From the NCBI GenBank assembly GCA_947174495.1, contig CAMWJC010000003.1, positions 1-64,000 of the forward strand: DNA of 64,000 bases, written 5' to 3'. The stretch comes from an uncultured Lachnospiraceae bacterium. GTDB taxonomy: Bacteria > Bacillota > Clostridia > Lachnospirales > Lachnospiraceae. This document shows positions 1 to 8,183 of this stretch, one piece after another. A program made the translations under genes and the position numbers. The notes below the pieces were generated by a model. That model did not search any database, was not told the origin of the DNA, and was given only the letters and a program-made list of their open reading frames with translations. Position 1 is the stretch's first letter, and each line of letters opens with the position of its first letter.

Positions 1-595
1 ACTCTGCGCGATTCCATACAAACCGGAAAGCCGCTCCGGTTGCCGCCATGATGTAGGCATAGGAAACATCATCTCCCAAATATTCCGATACTGCCTTAAT
101 ACAGATTGGAAACATTGTGTTGCTTCCATATGCGCCTTGTTCAATTTTTCTGATACCGTATAATACGGTCTGCTTATTGTCTTGTTCCATAATATAACCA
201 TCAATCCTTTCTTCTTTACTGTCTAGCCGCTCCAATCCAAACACACCGGCATCCAACTGCTTTCTTCCAATCAATGGTCTAGCAATCCGAAACTTGCTTG
301 GCGTCATACCGAAAATTTTCTGAAAAGCCCGCGTATATGTTTCATGATTGGAAAATCCACTTTCCAACGCAACATCAATGATTTTCTTGTCTGAGTGCAA
401 TATTTCAAAGGCTGATACGATAATCCGCCTTCTTTTGTAATACTGCATAATGGGTATATTCACGTTCTTCAGAAATAATTCCCTCAGATAATTTTCCGAA
501 AACCCAAAACTTTCCGACATTTTCTTGATATTAAAGTTTTCCAGATGACTTTCCACATATCCGATCAATGCGCGTGCCATGGTTGAATAACTCAT
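1..595 (-). CDS. AraC-family transcriptional regulator, partial (C-terminus beyond left edge)
   Basis: The reverse strand reads open from an ATG at 595-593 to the left edge, giving about 198 residues. A GAAGGA ribosome-binding site lies just upstream. Residues 1-105 carry the two helix-turn-helix units of an AraC domain (FGFSENYLRELF, then SGFSNHETYTRAFQKIFGMTPSKFR). The DNA-binding domain is N-terminal, and what follows (about 125 onward, LYGIRKIEQGAYGS) resembles the start of a GyrI-like effector-binding domain, the Rob/SoxS-related layout. It is divergent from vanR and there is no evidence that it controls the van genes. The regulated target is unknown. The family call is firm. Confidence 0.85.
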   Translation of the reverse strand, partial: MSYSTMARALIGYVESHLENFNIKKMSESFGFSENYLRELFLKNVNIPIMQYYKRRRIIVSAFEILHSDKKIIDVALESGFSNHETYTRAFQKIFGMTPSKFRIARPLIGRKQLDAGVFGLERLDSKEERIDGYIMEQDNKQTVLYGIRKIEQGAYGSNTMFPICIKAVSEYLGDDVSYAYIMAATGAAFRFVWNRAE

Positions 596-893
596 GTGCG
601 TCCTTCTTTCTTTACATCGCGATGTAACATTAGTATAGTATGTTTTACAATCTGCGTCTTGACTTTTTTGAGGGAGTTGCTTATATTTTAGCTGTGTTCG
701 GTAAATAATCAAGGATGACAGAACTCGGTTTTCCATGGTGGGAAATTCTTTGCCTTGTTACATTCATCATCTGCCTTTCACGTTTCCTCTGTTTTCTCCT
801 TTTCCGCCCGTTAATTTTCGGATATATGCAAATTTAAAGTAGCTTGAAAAAGAGTATTGTCGCAAATAGGCAATTCAGTAAATAATTACCTTC

Positions 894-957
894 TTAATAA
901 AAAATTAACTTTTTCTGTATACAAAACTACCGTTTATTCCGTTATATTTGATATAAT
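894..957 (+). promoter_or_regulatory. Probable VanR-responsive promoter of vanRS
   Basis: A TATAAT -10 box sits at 952-957 with no good -35 at the expected distance (ACCGTT at 929-934), which suggests an activator-dependent promoter. Upstream, TTAA occurs at 894 and 905, an 11-bp step typical of OmpR/PhoB-family direct repeats. The 905 unit TTAACTTTTTC differs in one base from TTAACTGTTTC at 2918 ahead of vanG. Autoregulation by VanR is inferred. From 612 to 880 I see nothing else in this gap. Confidence 0.5.
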
Positions 958-972
958 GAGTGTTAGCGAGGA

Positions 973-1031
973 GAATGAGTTTACTCATTCGACGAGCGGC
1001 GAATGTCGATCATGAATCGAAGATTCATGAT
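973..1031 (+). repeat. Tandem inverted repeats in the vanR leader
   Basis: Two perfect short palindromes follow the -10 box: GAATGAGT/ACTCATTC (973-980 and 983-990, 2-nt spacer) and ATCATGAATC/GATTCATGAT (1009-1018 and 1022-1031, 3-nt spacer). CGAC/GTCG arms lie between them. A second TATAAT occurs at 1031-1036, so a second start or a copy of an interspersed element is possible. The function is unknown. Confidence 0.5.
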
Positions 1032-1075
1032 ATAATAGAATTGCATTTTATATCAGACAAGGAGATTATTTTACC

Positions 1076-1774
1076 ATGAGCGAAAAAATACTTGTAGTTG
1101 ACGATGAAAAGGAGATCACCGATCTGATTTCCCTGTATCTCCGAAATGAAAATTATACGGTTCATTCCTATTATGATTCTTTAAGAGCCTGTGAAGCTGT
1201 ACAGGAAGAGGATTTTGATCTCGCTATCTTAGATGTGATGATGCCGAAAATGGACGGTTTTAAGCTTTGCCAAAAAATCCGCGAGCAGCACAACTACCCG
1301 ATTATCATGCTTACCGCTAAGGAAGAGGAAATTGACAAGATTACCGGTCTGACCTTAGGCGCCGATGATTACATCACCAAGCCTTTCCGCCCTCTTGAGC
1401 TGTTAGCGCGGGTGAAGGCCCAGCTTCGCCGGTACAAAAAATATAACTCTGCCGCTGCTTCAGACGATTCCCATATCATCACCCATGGCGGGCTTATGCT
1501 GAACAGTCTGACTCATGAATGCACCCTGGATGAGGAACCTCTTTCTTTAACTCCTACGGAGTTCACCATTCTCTACGTGCTCTGCCAGAAAAAAGGACAA
1601 GTTATCAGCGCCGAGGAATTATTTCACGCGGTTTGGGGCGAAGAATATTTCAGTAAGAGCAACAATACGATCACCGTACATATCAGACATATTCGTGAAA
1701 AAATGAACGACTCCTTTGAGGACCCCAAATACATTAAGACAGTCTGGGGGTGCGGATACAAAATTGAAGGTTAA
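1076..1774 (+). CDS. vanR: VanR, OmpR-family response regulator
   Basis: A 232-residue two-component response regulator of normal length. The receiver domain (1-120) shows the acidic pair in VVDDEKE, the phosphoacceptor Asp in LDVMMPK, and the conserved Lys in TKPFRP. The winged-helix DNA-binding domain (about 130-232) contains LTPTEFTILYVL and the wing HIRHIREKMND...TVWGCGYKIEG. Together with the adjacent kinase and the ligase operon it is assigned as VanR, the activator of D-Ala-D-Ser cell-wall remodelling. The start has an AAGGAG site shortly upstream. The family is certain; the van role comes from context. Confidence 0.9.
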   Translation: MSEKILVVDDEKEITDLISLYLRNENYTVHSYYDSLRACEAVQEEDFDLAILDVMMPKMDGFKLCQKIREQHNYPIIMLTAKEEEIDKITGLTLGADDYITKPFRPLELLARVKAQLRRYKKYNSAAASDDSHIITHGGLMLNSLTHECTLDEEPLSLTPTEFTILYVLCQKKGQVISAEELFHAVWGEEYFSKSNNTITVHIRHIREKMNDSFEDPKYIKTVWGCGYKIEG

Positions 1775-2909
1775 AGACAAGACAAAATTTATCATCTATC
1801 TGGTAATTTTCCTTTTACTTGCTATTGGTATCGGATATGGCATTTTTTATCTGTTCGATGTAGTCTTTAACGGCTCCGTACTAGACTGGCTTGCCAAAAA
1901 TTACTTTTATACCGAAGCGCAGTTTAATTACCAGACCAATGATTTCAGCTATCTTTACCGCCCCAACTGGCCTAAGCTGAAAGGACTTTTACTGACACTG
2001 TTTTTCATTATGCTGATTATATTTGTGCTGACTGTATATCTGGTAGCTCATTATCATGGGCATAAAATGGTGCGAAAGTCCATTTCCAAAACCAGCAGCA
2101 TGCTCTATACCTACATGCACCATGATCTTGACTCCGCAGATGTTTTCCCTCCCGCTTATGCGGAAGTTGCCACTCAGATTGTCCAGATCAAATCCACCAT
2201 GCAGCGTCATGAGCAGGCAGTCAAATACGAGACGGACCGCAAAAACGATCTGATCACTTACCTTGCCCATGATCTTAAGACGCCTCTCACCTCCGTAATC
2301 GGTTATCTGGATCTTTTGGAGGAAGCGTCTGATATGCCAAAAGAACAGCAGATGAAATACATTCACATCACGTTGGAAAAGGCACTGCGGCTGGAAAAGC
2401 TGATCAATGAATTTTTTGAGATCACCCGCTATAATCTGCAGCAGATTGTATTGGATAAGGAGCCTCTTGACCTGTCCTTTATGCTGATGCAGCTTACGGA
2501 TGAATTTTATCCGCTTCTTTCCAGCCACGGCAACACCATTGAACTGCAGGCTGAGGATGATCTGAGCGTTTTTGGAGATTCTGTAAAGCTCGCCCGGGTT
2601 TTTAATAATATTCTTAAAAACGCCGTCTCTTACAGCTATGCCAACACCCCTATCAAAGTATGGGCAGGGAAGCGCGAGAAGGATATTATCATCTGTTTTA
2701 TGAATCAGGGCAAAACCATTCCGTCGGAAAAGTTAAATGCCATTTTTGAGAAATTCTTCCGCATGGATGAAGCGCGTAATACTAATACCGGCGGCGCCGG
2801 TCTGGGACTCGCCATTGCTAAGGAAATCGTCACCCTTCACGGCGGAACCATAAACGCTTCCAGCGAAAATGAAACGACCACCTTTACAGTGACCCTTCCG
2901 ATTTATTAA
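1764..2909 (+). CDS. vanS: VanS, sensor histidine kinase
   Basis: A membrane histidine kinase partnering VanR. I place the start at a TTG (1764-1766) that overlaps the end of vanR by 11 bp and follows GGGGGTGCGG. An ATG at 1716 is in frame but lies deep inside vanR and would add residues copied from the vanR wing region. The protein then has about 381 residues: TM1 (FIIYLVIFLLLAIGIGYGIF), an extracytoplasmic loop of about 60 residues, TM2 (LLLTLFFIMLIIFVLTVYLV), a HisKA helix with the phospho-His in AHDLKTPLTS, an N box (NNILKNAVSYS), and a G box (GGAGLGLAIAKEIV). Signal and phosphatase balance cannot be read from sequence. Confidence 0.88.
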   Translation: MKVKDKTKFIIYLVIFLLLAIGIGYGIFYLFDVVFNGSVLDWLAKNYFYTEAQFNYQTNDFSYLYRPNWPKLKGLLLTLFFIMLIIFVLTVYLVAHYHGHKMVRKSISKTSSMLYTYMHHDLDSADVFPPAYAEVATQIVQIKSTMQRHEQAVKYETDRKNDLITYLAHDLKTPLTSVIGYLDLLEEASDMPKEQQMKYIHITLEKALRLEKLINEFFEITRYNLQQIVLDKEPLDLSFMLMQLTDEFYPLLSSHGNTIELQAEDDLSVFGDSVKLARVFNNILKNAVSYSYANTPIKVWAGKREKDIIICFMNQGKTIPSEKLNAIFEKFFRMDEARNTNTGGAGLGLAIAKEIVTLHGGTINASSENETTTFTVTLPIY

Positions 2910-3022
2910 CTTGAAACTTAACTGTTTCTTAAACAAATCTTAGGACTATTTCAACTTCAAATTAAGCATATTAATGTCTCCTTGGGGTAGTATCTTAGTA
3001 TTCCATTAACTACCTAAGGAGG
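2906..3022 (+). promoter_or_regulatory. Probable VanR-controlled promoter and RBS of vanG
   Basis: TTAA or TTAG repeats at 2918, 2929 and 2940 are spaced exactly 11 bp, with another TTAA at 2906 overlapping the vanS stop. One unit, TTAACTGTTTC, nearly matches the one upstream of vanR. A candidate -10 TATTAA lies at 2969-2974, and a strong AAGGAGG (3016-3022) precedes the vanG ATG. This would separate an inducible resistance operon from the vanRS operon, as in vanG/vanC systems. VanR binding is inferred. Confidence 0.5.
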
Positions 3023-3029
3023 CATTTTT

Positions 3030-4148
3030 ATGAATATAACTGATATATTAAACTCTGACCTTCCGCGAATTGCTGTTCTTTTTGGCGGCAATTCCTCCGA
3101 GTATCCGGTTTCCTTATCTTCCGGATCGGCTGTTCTATCGGCAATTGATACCCGTCGTTTTCTGCCCGTTCCCATTGGTATTACAAAAGATGGCTCCTGG
3201 TTCCTTTATACCGGAGATTATGAGGAAATAGCCGCCGACCGCTGGATGCGCCCTGAGTATTGCTGTCCCATCTGCTTTTCGGGACAACAATCTTCCCACG
3301 GCTTTCTGCTATCTCCTTCCCCCGAAAATAATGACTCTCATCAGCCGGAATTTTTATCCGTCAGAGCGGCACTTCCTATTCTTCACGGTAAAAACGGGGA
3401 AGATGGAACTGTACAGGGTCTGCTTGCGCTTCTCGGCATACCGGTTATCGGATGCGGAATTCTTTGCTCCTCGCTCTGCATGGATAAAGAACGGGCACAT
3501 CAAATAGCAGCCTCACTTGGAATTTCAGTTCCGAAATCCTACGTTGCTTGTGGTGAACCCTCCAAAGAAGAGCTTTCCCGCATTGCCTGCTCCCTCGGTT
3601 ACCCGTTATTCGTCAAACCGCTCCGTGCAGGCTCCTCCTTCGGCATTACCTGCGTCCAAACGGAAGATGAACTTCTTTCGGCGGTAAAAGAGGCGCTGAT
3701 TTATGATACCCGGATTTTGCTGGAAGAAAAAATAGAGGGTTTTGAGGTGGGCTGTGCCATCATGGGCCGGAACACACTTTCCCCGGATCATCTGATCATT
3801 GGTGATGTGGACGAAATCGAACTGACAGACGGCTTTTTTAACTACACCGAAAAATATACTTTGAAAACTTCCAAGATTCATGTACCTGCCAGAATATCCT
3901 CAGAAAAAGCAACAGAAATCAAGGATACCGCAATGCGACTTTATCTTGGCCTTGACTGCGATTTCTTTGCACGGGTAGACTTGTTCCTTACACCGGACGG
4001 CAATATTTATTTTAATGAAATCAATACCATTCCGGGCTTTACATCCCACAGCCGTTTTCCCGGAATGATGAAAAGCCGGGGAATCGACTTTGCATCCCTT
4101 GTCAATCAGTTGATCGAAATGGAGGTATCCGATGAACGCAACGCTTAA
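3030..4148 (+). CDS. vanG: VanG-like D-alanine:D-serine ligase
   Basis: A 372-residue ATP-grasp ligase of the D-Ala-D-X family. The N-terminus has IAVLFGGNSSEYPVSLSSGSAV. The central lid contains FVKPLRAGSSFGI and LLEEKIEGFEVGCA. The omega-loop reads EKYTLKTS, the EKY form seen in D-Ser ligases of the VanC/E/G group rather than the EAKY form of housekeeping Ddl. The C-terminal metal/ATP site has FARVDLF and FNEINTIPGFTSHS. Its product, D-Ala-D-Ser, lowers vancomycin affinity when built into lipid II. The next gene overlaps its end by 17 bp. Specificity is inferred from the motif and operon. Confidence 0.9.
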   Translation: MNITDILNSDLPRIAVLFGGNSSEYPVSLSSGSAVLSAIDTRRFLPVPIGITKDGSWFLYTGDYEEIAADRWMRPEYCCPICFSGQQSSHGFLLSPSPENNDSHQPEFLSVRAALPILHGKNGEDGTVQGLLALLGIPVIGCGILCSSLCMDKERAHQIAASLGISVPKSYVACGEPSKEELSRIACSLGYPLFVKPLRAGSSFGITCVQTEDELLSAVKEALIYDTRILLEEKIEGFEVGCAIMGRNTLSPDHLIIGDVDEIELTDGFFNYTEKYTLKTSKIHVPARISSEKATEIKDTAMRLYLGLDCDFFARVDLFLTPDGNIYFNEINTIPGFTSHSRFPGMMKSRGIDFASLVNQLIEMEVSDERNA

Positions 4149-5010
4149 GAGCCGTTCCGGCTTTTTTCCGGCACACACTATTTATGAGCATTTATCATTT
4201 TGCAGCGAAGATATTGCCCGCGGAAGTCTAATCCTGGTAAACCAGCATCACCCCATGCAGACTCCGCCAGCTGCCTGTGATCTGGTTGATCTTAACAACC
4301 AACAGAGGGATCTTCTTTCTCCCCATCAGGGGAAGTTTGAAAATCAGCTTTCTCATCTGGAGCATCCGATTGAAGAAATTTATCTGCAAAAACAGGCTGC
4401 AACCATGCTTTTTTCCCTGATTAAAAAGGCTCATGCCGGAGGTTCTATTACGGCTGTCAGCGGTTATCGTTCCCTGGCCCAGCAGATTTCCATCTGGGAA
4501 GATACCATTTCCAGAGAAGGAACTGATTTTGCGAAAAAATATGTTGCCCGTCCCGGATGCAGCGAGCATCAGACCGGACTTGCCATCGATCTTGCCAAAA
4601 CGGCGCCTTCTATTGATTATATCTGCCCAGCATTTCCCAGAGAAGGTGTCATTGCTTCTTTCTGCAATCTTGCACCGCAATTCGGCTTTATTCTCCGCTA
4701 TCCGTCTGGAAAAGAGGCAATTACTCAAATCGGCTATGAACCATGGCATTTTAGGTATGTGGGATTTCCCCATTCCGTGATTATGACAGACCATCAAATG
4801 GTTCTGGAGGAATATCTGGATATGCTGGAAGCAGAAACTTCCCCCCTTAAGCCCTTTACTTATACTCAGGACGGTGCACGCATAGATATTATATATCTAT
4901 CCATGAAAAACAGACAGAAGATTGAGGTTGACTTCTCTGATGTGCTCCCTCACACTCTGTCCGGAACTAACAAATCTGGCATTGTTCTCACCCGGTTTCG
5001 AAGATCCTAG
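4132..5010 (+). CDS. vanXY: VanXY-like D,D-dipeptidase/D,D-carboxypeptidase
   Basis: A 292-residue M15B zinc peptidase. The zinc and catalytic motifs are present: SGYRSLAQQ, SEHQTGLAIDLA (His and Asp ligands), and EPWHFRYVG (catalytic Glu and third His). There is no signal peptide, as expected for the cytoplasmic VanXY class, which removes D-Ala-D-Ala and terminal D-Ala so that D-Ala-D-Ser precursors prevail. Translation is coupled to vanG (17-bp overlap, with GGAGG inside the vanG 3' end). About 55 residues follow the last catalytic block (TYTQDGARIDIIYLS to the end), which seems longer than the compact enterococcal enzymes. Confidence 0.85.
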   Translation: MNATLKSRSGFFPAHTIYEHLSFCSEDIARGSLILVNQHHPMQTPPAACDLVDLNNQQRDLLSPHQGKFENQLSHLEHPIEEIYLQKQAATMLFSLIKKAHAGGSITAVSGYRSLAQQISIWEDTISREGTDFAKKYVARPGCSEHQTGLAIDLAKTAPSIDYICPAFPREGVIASFCNLAPQFGFILRYPSGKEAITQIGYEPWHFRYVGFPHSVIMTDHQMVLEEYLDMLEAETSPLKPFTYTQDGARIDIIYLSMKNRQKIEVDFSDVLPHTLSGTNKSGIVLTRFRRS

Positions 5011-5029
5011 TAGGAAGGAGGTTCCCTGT

Positions 5030-6097
5030 ATGAACGCTTATCCTAAAGCAAACCTGTCACAAAATCAAACAGCAATTGATCCTTTCCGTATGGTGGCTGC
5101 ATTTCTGATCGTTGCCATACACACTGCCCCTCTTTCCTCTTATAGCGAAACGGCAGACTTTTTGTTTTCCTACTGTCTGGGACGGATTGCAGTGCCCTTC
5201 TTTTTGATGACTACCGGTTATTTTGCACTGGGTCCGCTTCTTAGAGATCCGCATCTTTCCGGACGCAGTCTGATAAAGAGCATACAAAAAACAGCGTTGC
5301 TTTACCTTGCCGCAACGCTGCTTTACCTGCCTGTCAATATTTATTCGGGAAAGCTTCCCGCTCTCAAAGACTTGTTTAAAGTACTTGTATTTGACGGAAC
5401 CTTTTATCATCTTTGGTATCTGCCTGCTGCCCTGGTTGGTATGCTGCTGCTTTTTCTTCTTGCCAAAGTATGCCGCAACCGCACACTGTTTTTCATCTGT
5501 GCTCTTCTTTATCTGATGGGGCTTTTGGGCGACAGCTGGTACGGACTTATTGAAAAGGTGACTCCCATAAAGGTATTTTATGACGGGCTGTTTCAGATAA
5601 GCTCTTATACCCGGAACGGGATCTTTTATGCACCGATTTTTCTTTTTATGGGTGCATGGCTTTCCTGTATCCAGATTCATAAACGTCATGATGCGGCAAT
5701 GGTTTATCTGACATCTGCGCTGGTTTGTCTTGTTCTGATGCTCGGAGAGGGCTGTCTCACATTTACTTTAAAGTGGCAGCGTCACAACAGCATGTATCTC
5801 TTTCTGATACCTTGCATGTATTTTCTGTTTCAGCTGCTTCTTTGTCTTCCCGGCAAAAACAGCCCTTTTCTGCGCAGGATCACCTTACTGATCTACCTGC
5901 TGCATCCGCTCATGATCATACTGGTCCGGGGTTTTGCCAAAGTAACACACCTTTCCGCCTATCTGGTAGAAAACAGCATGCTTCATTACCTTGCTGTCTG
6001 TGCAGGCAGCTTTGTAATCGCATTTTGCTTGACTTACATACAAAACAAAATCCTTCGCAGGCAGCTTCCGAAAATTTATAGCATTAACATAAAATAG
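5030..6097 (+). CDS. vanTm: VanTm-like membrane subunit of serine racemase (acyltransferase-3 fold)
   Basis: A 355-residue polytopic membrane protein starting at 5030, where AAGGAGG lies 9 bp upstream. An in-frame ATG at 4922 lies inside vanXY and is unlikely. The N-terminus DPFRMVAAFLIVAIHTAPL is typical of acyltransferase-3 proteins and of the membrane half of VanT, which is thought to bring L-Ser into the cell. About ten hydrophobic segments are visible. In VanT of the vanG and vanC clusters this half is fused to the racemase. Here it stops at 6097 and the racemase is a separate gene, as in the vanL arrangement. Confidence 0.82.
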   Translation: MNAYPKANLSQNQTAIDPFRMVAAFLIVAIHTAPLSSYSETADFLFSYCLGRIAVPFFLMTTGYFALGPLLRDPHLSGRSLIKSIQKTALLYLAATLLYLPVNIYSGKLPALKDLFKVLVFDGTFYHLWYLPAALVGMLLLFLLAKVCRNRTLFFICALLYLMGLLGDSWYGLIEKVTPIKVFYDGLFQISSYTRNGIFYAPIFLFMGAWLSCIQIHKRHDAAMVYLTSALVCLVLMLGEGCLTFTLKWQRHNSMYLFLIPCMYFLFQLLLCLPGKNSPFLRRITLLIYLLHPLMIILVRGFAKVTHLSAYLVENSMLHYLAVCAGSFVIAFCLTYIQNKILRRQLPKIYSINIK

Positions 6098-6107
6098 GAG
6101 AAAATTA

Positions 6108-7250
6108 ATGTACGAAAAGACACGGGCATGGATTGAACTGAATATGGACAACCTTCTTCATAATGTGGAGCAGCTAAAATCTCATCTTTTCCCCGGTTGT
6201 CAGCTTATGCCTGCTGTGAAGGCAAATGCCTACGGACATGGAAGTATTCTCATTGCCAAAGCTTTAAACCAAATGGGTATCCGTAATTTTTGTGTTGCTG
6301 CCGCCATTGAAGGCGTGGCTCTCCGAAAAGCAGGAATTGAAGGTCAGATTTTGGTACTGGGATATACTCATCCGGAAGCTTTTGACCTGCTCGTAGAATA
6401 TGATCTGACCCAGACTGTTGTGGATGCCGTTTATGCCGCGCTTCTTGCCGACTACGGCAAACCGCTTAAGGTGCATATCAGCGTAGACACCGGTATGCGG
6501 CGTCTCGGGGAGCGAAGCGAACATCTTTCTTCTATTCTTTCTTTTTGGAAATATAAAACACTGAAAATCACCGGGCTGTATTCACACCTTTGTGTTGCGG
6601 ACGGCACCTCTCCCATGGATGTTCAATTTACCTTAATGCAGTTTCAACGATTCGATACCATTGTGGATGCCCTTCATCAAAAAGGAATCGATGGCTTTTC
6701 TACCCATATTCAGGGCAGCTATGGCTTTCTGAATTATCCGGAATTTCATTACGATTACATCCGACCCGGTATTGCTCTTTATGGGTGCAAAAGTCTTCCT
6801 GACGATCAACCCAGGCTGGAATTGTCCCTGCGTCCGGTGCTTAGTTTAAAGGCCCGGCTTAGCAGTGTCAGGACTCTTCTTCCCGGAGAAAGCGCCGGCT
6901 ATGGGCTTACTTTTACTGCCCAAAAGCCGCTCCTTATCGGAACGGCCTCTATTGGTTATGCAGACGGGATTCCCCGGTCACTTTCCGGTAAAGGCTACGC
7001 TCTGATCCGCGGCAGACGTGCTCCCTTTATCGGCCGAATCTGCATGGATCAGCTTCTTCTTGATGTGACGGATATTCCGGATGCCTCCCCTATGGATGAA
7101 GTGGTTTTGATTGGCAGCTCCGTATTTTCTGACGGCATATCTGAATATAAGAATGAGATTTGTGTTGAAGATCTTGCCCTCCAAGGACAGACCATCAGCA
7201 ATGAGATTTTAAGCTGTCTGGGAGAGCGGCTGGAACGGGTTGCTATATAA
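6108..7250 (+). CDS. vanTr: VanTr-like serine/alanine racemase subunit
   Basis: A 380-residue fold-type III PLP racemase of alanine-racemase length. The PLP lysine motif is VKANAYGHG (near residue 34). The second catalytic base, a Tyr, is in SAGYGLTF. The C-terminal beta domain has RICMDQLLLDVTD. It begins 10 bp after vanTm with AGGAG upstream. In this operon it most likely makes D-Ser for VanG, but the soluble sequence alone could also be a housekeeping alanine racemase. It ends three bases before the oppositely oriented GH105-like gene, with no room for a terminator between them. Confidence 0.85.
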   Translation: MYEKTRAWIELNMDNLLHNVEQLKSHLFPGCQLMPAVKANAYGHGSILIAKALNQMGIRNFCVAAAIEGVALRKAGIEGQILVLGYTHPEAFDLLVEYDLTQTVVDAVYAALLADYGKPLKVHISVDTGMRRLGERSEHLSSILSFWKYKTLKITGLYSHLCVADGTSPMDVQFTLMQFQRFDTIVDALHQKGIDGFSTHIQGSYGFLNYPEFHYDYIRPGIALYGCKSLPDDQPRLELSLRPVLSLKARLSSVRTLLPGESAGYGLTFTAQKPLLIGTASIGYADGIPRSLSGKGYALIRGRRAPFIGRICMDQLLLDVTDIPDASPMDEVVLIGSSVFSDGISEYKNEICVEDLALQGQTISNEILSCLGERLERVAI

Positions 7251-7253
7251 ACT

Positions 7254-8147
7254 TTATACTTCCATCTCTTTCTTAAGCTGTAAATACTGCCCATAAGCAG
7301 ATATGAACGGACCTACGGCACGGGTGTCATTAAAAATATCAGTCAGCTTGTTTTTCACAAGACTCTCTACAATTTCCATACCGTCAGCGGCATACTTTTC
7401 TTTCAAAATAATGCCCATGCGGCATGCTTTCATAATTGCATACGCTACCATAGCGTCTGCTATCATGGCGTTTCCTGCATCACCAGCATTTTCTCCAAAA
7501 TATGTGCCGCTTTCTTTATCATAGCTTTTAAGAAGGCTTGCAAGCGACAGCTTAAACATATCCTGCAATTTCCTGTATTTCTCATAAATTTCAAAGCTCA
7601 TGCCGGACAGCGCGTCAATTAAGGATATCAGGTATAAACCGGTCTGCTCAATATTCTTGTTTCCGGCACCAAGCAGGTTGTCTGCCCTTTCAAACTGTTT
7701 GATAATGTCACTGTATTTTGCTTTTTTATCATATCTGGTTTCATACTCCATGTAAAAGGGCTGCACCATATAGAGATCTTCCATAGATATCTTATCAGGG
7801 GAAAGCATCCCGGGATTCTCACGCAGCAATTTCATAACGGCTTCAATCGCATTATGGTATTTTTCCTCACCTGTCTTATCATACATAAAAAAGAGAAGCT
7901 TACTGCAGTTGACGCTGCTGGCATCAAAACTGTCCGCATACTTATTTTCTATTGCTCCGTCTTCTACAACGAAACTCTTTAAATACTCGCAAATAAATGA
8001 AAAATACTTCTCATCTCCAAGAGCATCATACATTTGCTTAACGCTGACCAGCACACTGCTGCCCTCATAATTTCTTTCATCTTTACCATTCTGAAATTTC
8101 TTCAAATACTCGTCAATAAATCCTTCCACCTTCATTTTACCACCCAT
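7254..8147 (-). CDS. Degenerate GH105-like protein
   Basis: A 297-residue alpha/alpha-barrel protein clearly related to the full GH105 at 20611-21735 (LYMVQPFYMEYETRYDKKAKY against LYMCQPFYMEYETRFNDKKKY; both end GPF..AY...LQLK/LRLK). It is about 77 residues shorter. The catalytic stretch VWLDGLYM of the intact copy reads ISMEDLYM here, so the general-acid Asp is a Glu. The block GLSQNFWLRALGW is reduced to IEQTGLYLISLID. It is probably not a normal unsaturated uronyl hydrolase and could be a binding or regulatory relative. An alternative start is the ATG at 8135. It is last in the MATE/GH43 operon. Confidence 0.7.
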   Translation of the reverse strand: MGGKMKVEGFIDEYLKKFQNGKDERNYEGSSVLVSVKQMYDALGDEKYFSFICEYLKSFVVEDGAIENKYADSFDASSVNCSKLLFFMYDKTGEEKYHNAIEAVMKLLRENPGMLSPDKISMEDLYMVQPFYMEYETRYDKKAKYSDIIKQFERADNLLGAGNKNIEQTGLYLISLIDALSGMSFEIYEKYRKLQDMFKLSLASLLKSYDKESGTYFGENAGDAGNAMIADAMVAYAIMKACRMGIILKEKYAADGMEIVESLVKNKLTDIFNDTRAVGPFISAYGQYLQLKKEMEV

Positions 8148-8183
8148 TCCTTTCCATATATTTTACCGGCTTAAGCCTAGCGC

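Noticed and set aside
1716-1763. Upstream ATG start for vanS
   Set aside because: It would translate the 3' end of vanR in another frame and has no ribosome-binding site; the TTG at 1764 has one.
1989-2528. Reverse-strand open frame inside vanS
   Set aside because: Shadow of the kinase gene with no ribosome-binding site and a composition unlike real proteins.
4922-5029. Longer N-terminus for vanTm
   Set aside because: It lies within vanXY; a strong AAGGAGG is positioned for the ATG at 5030.
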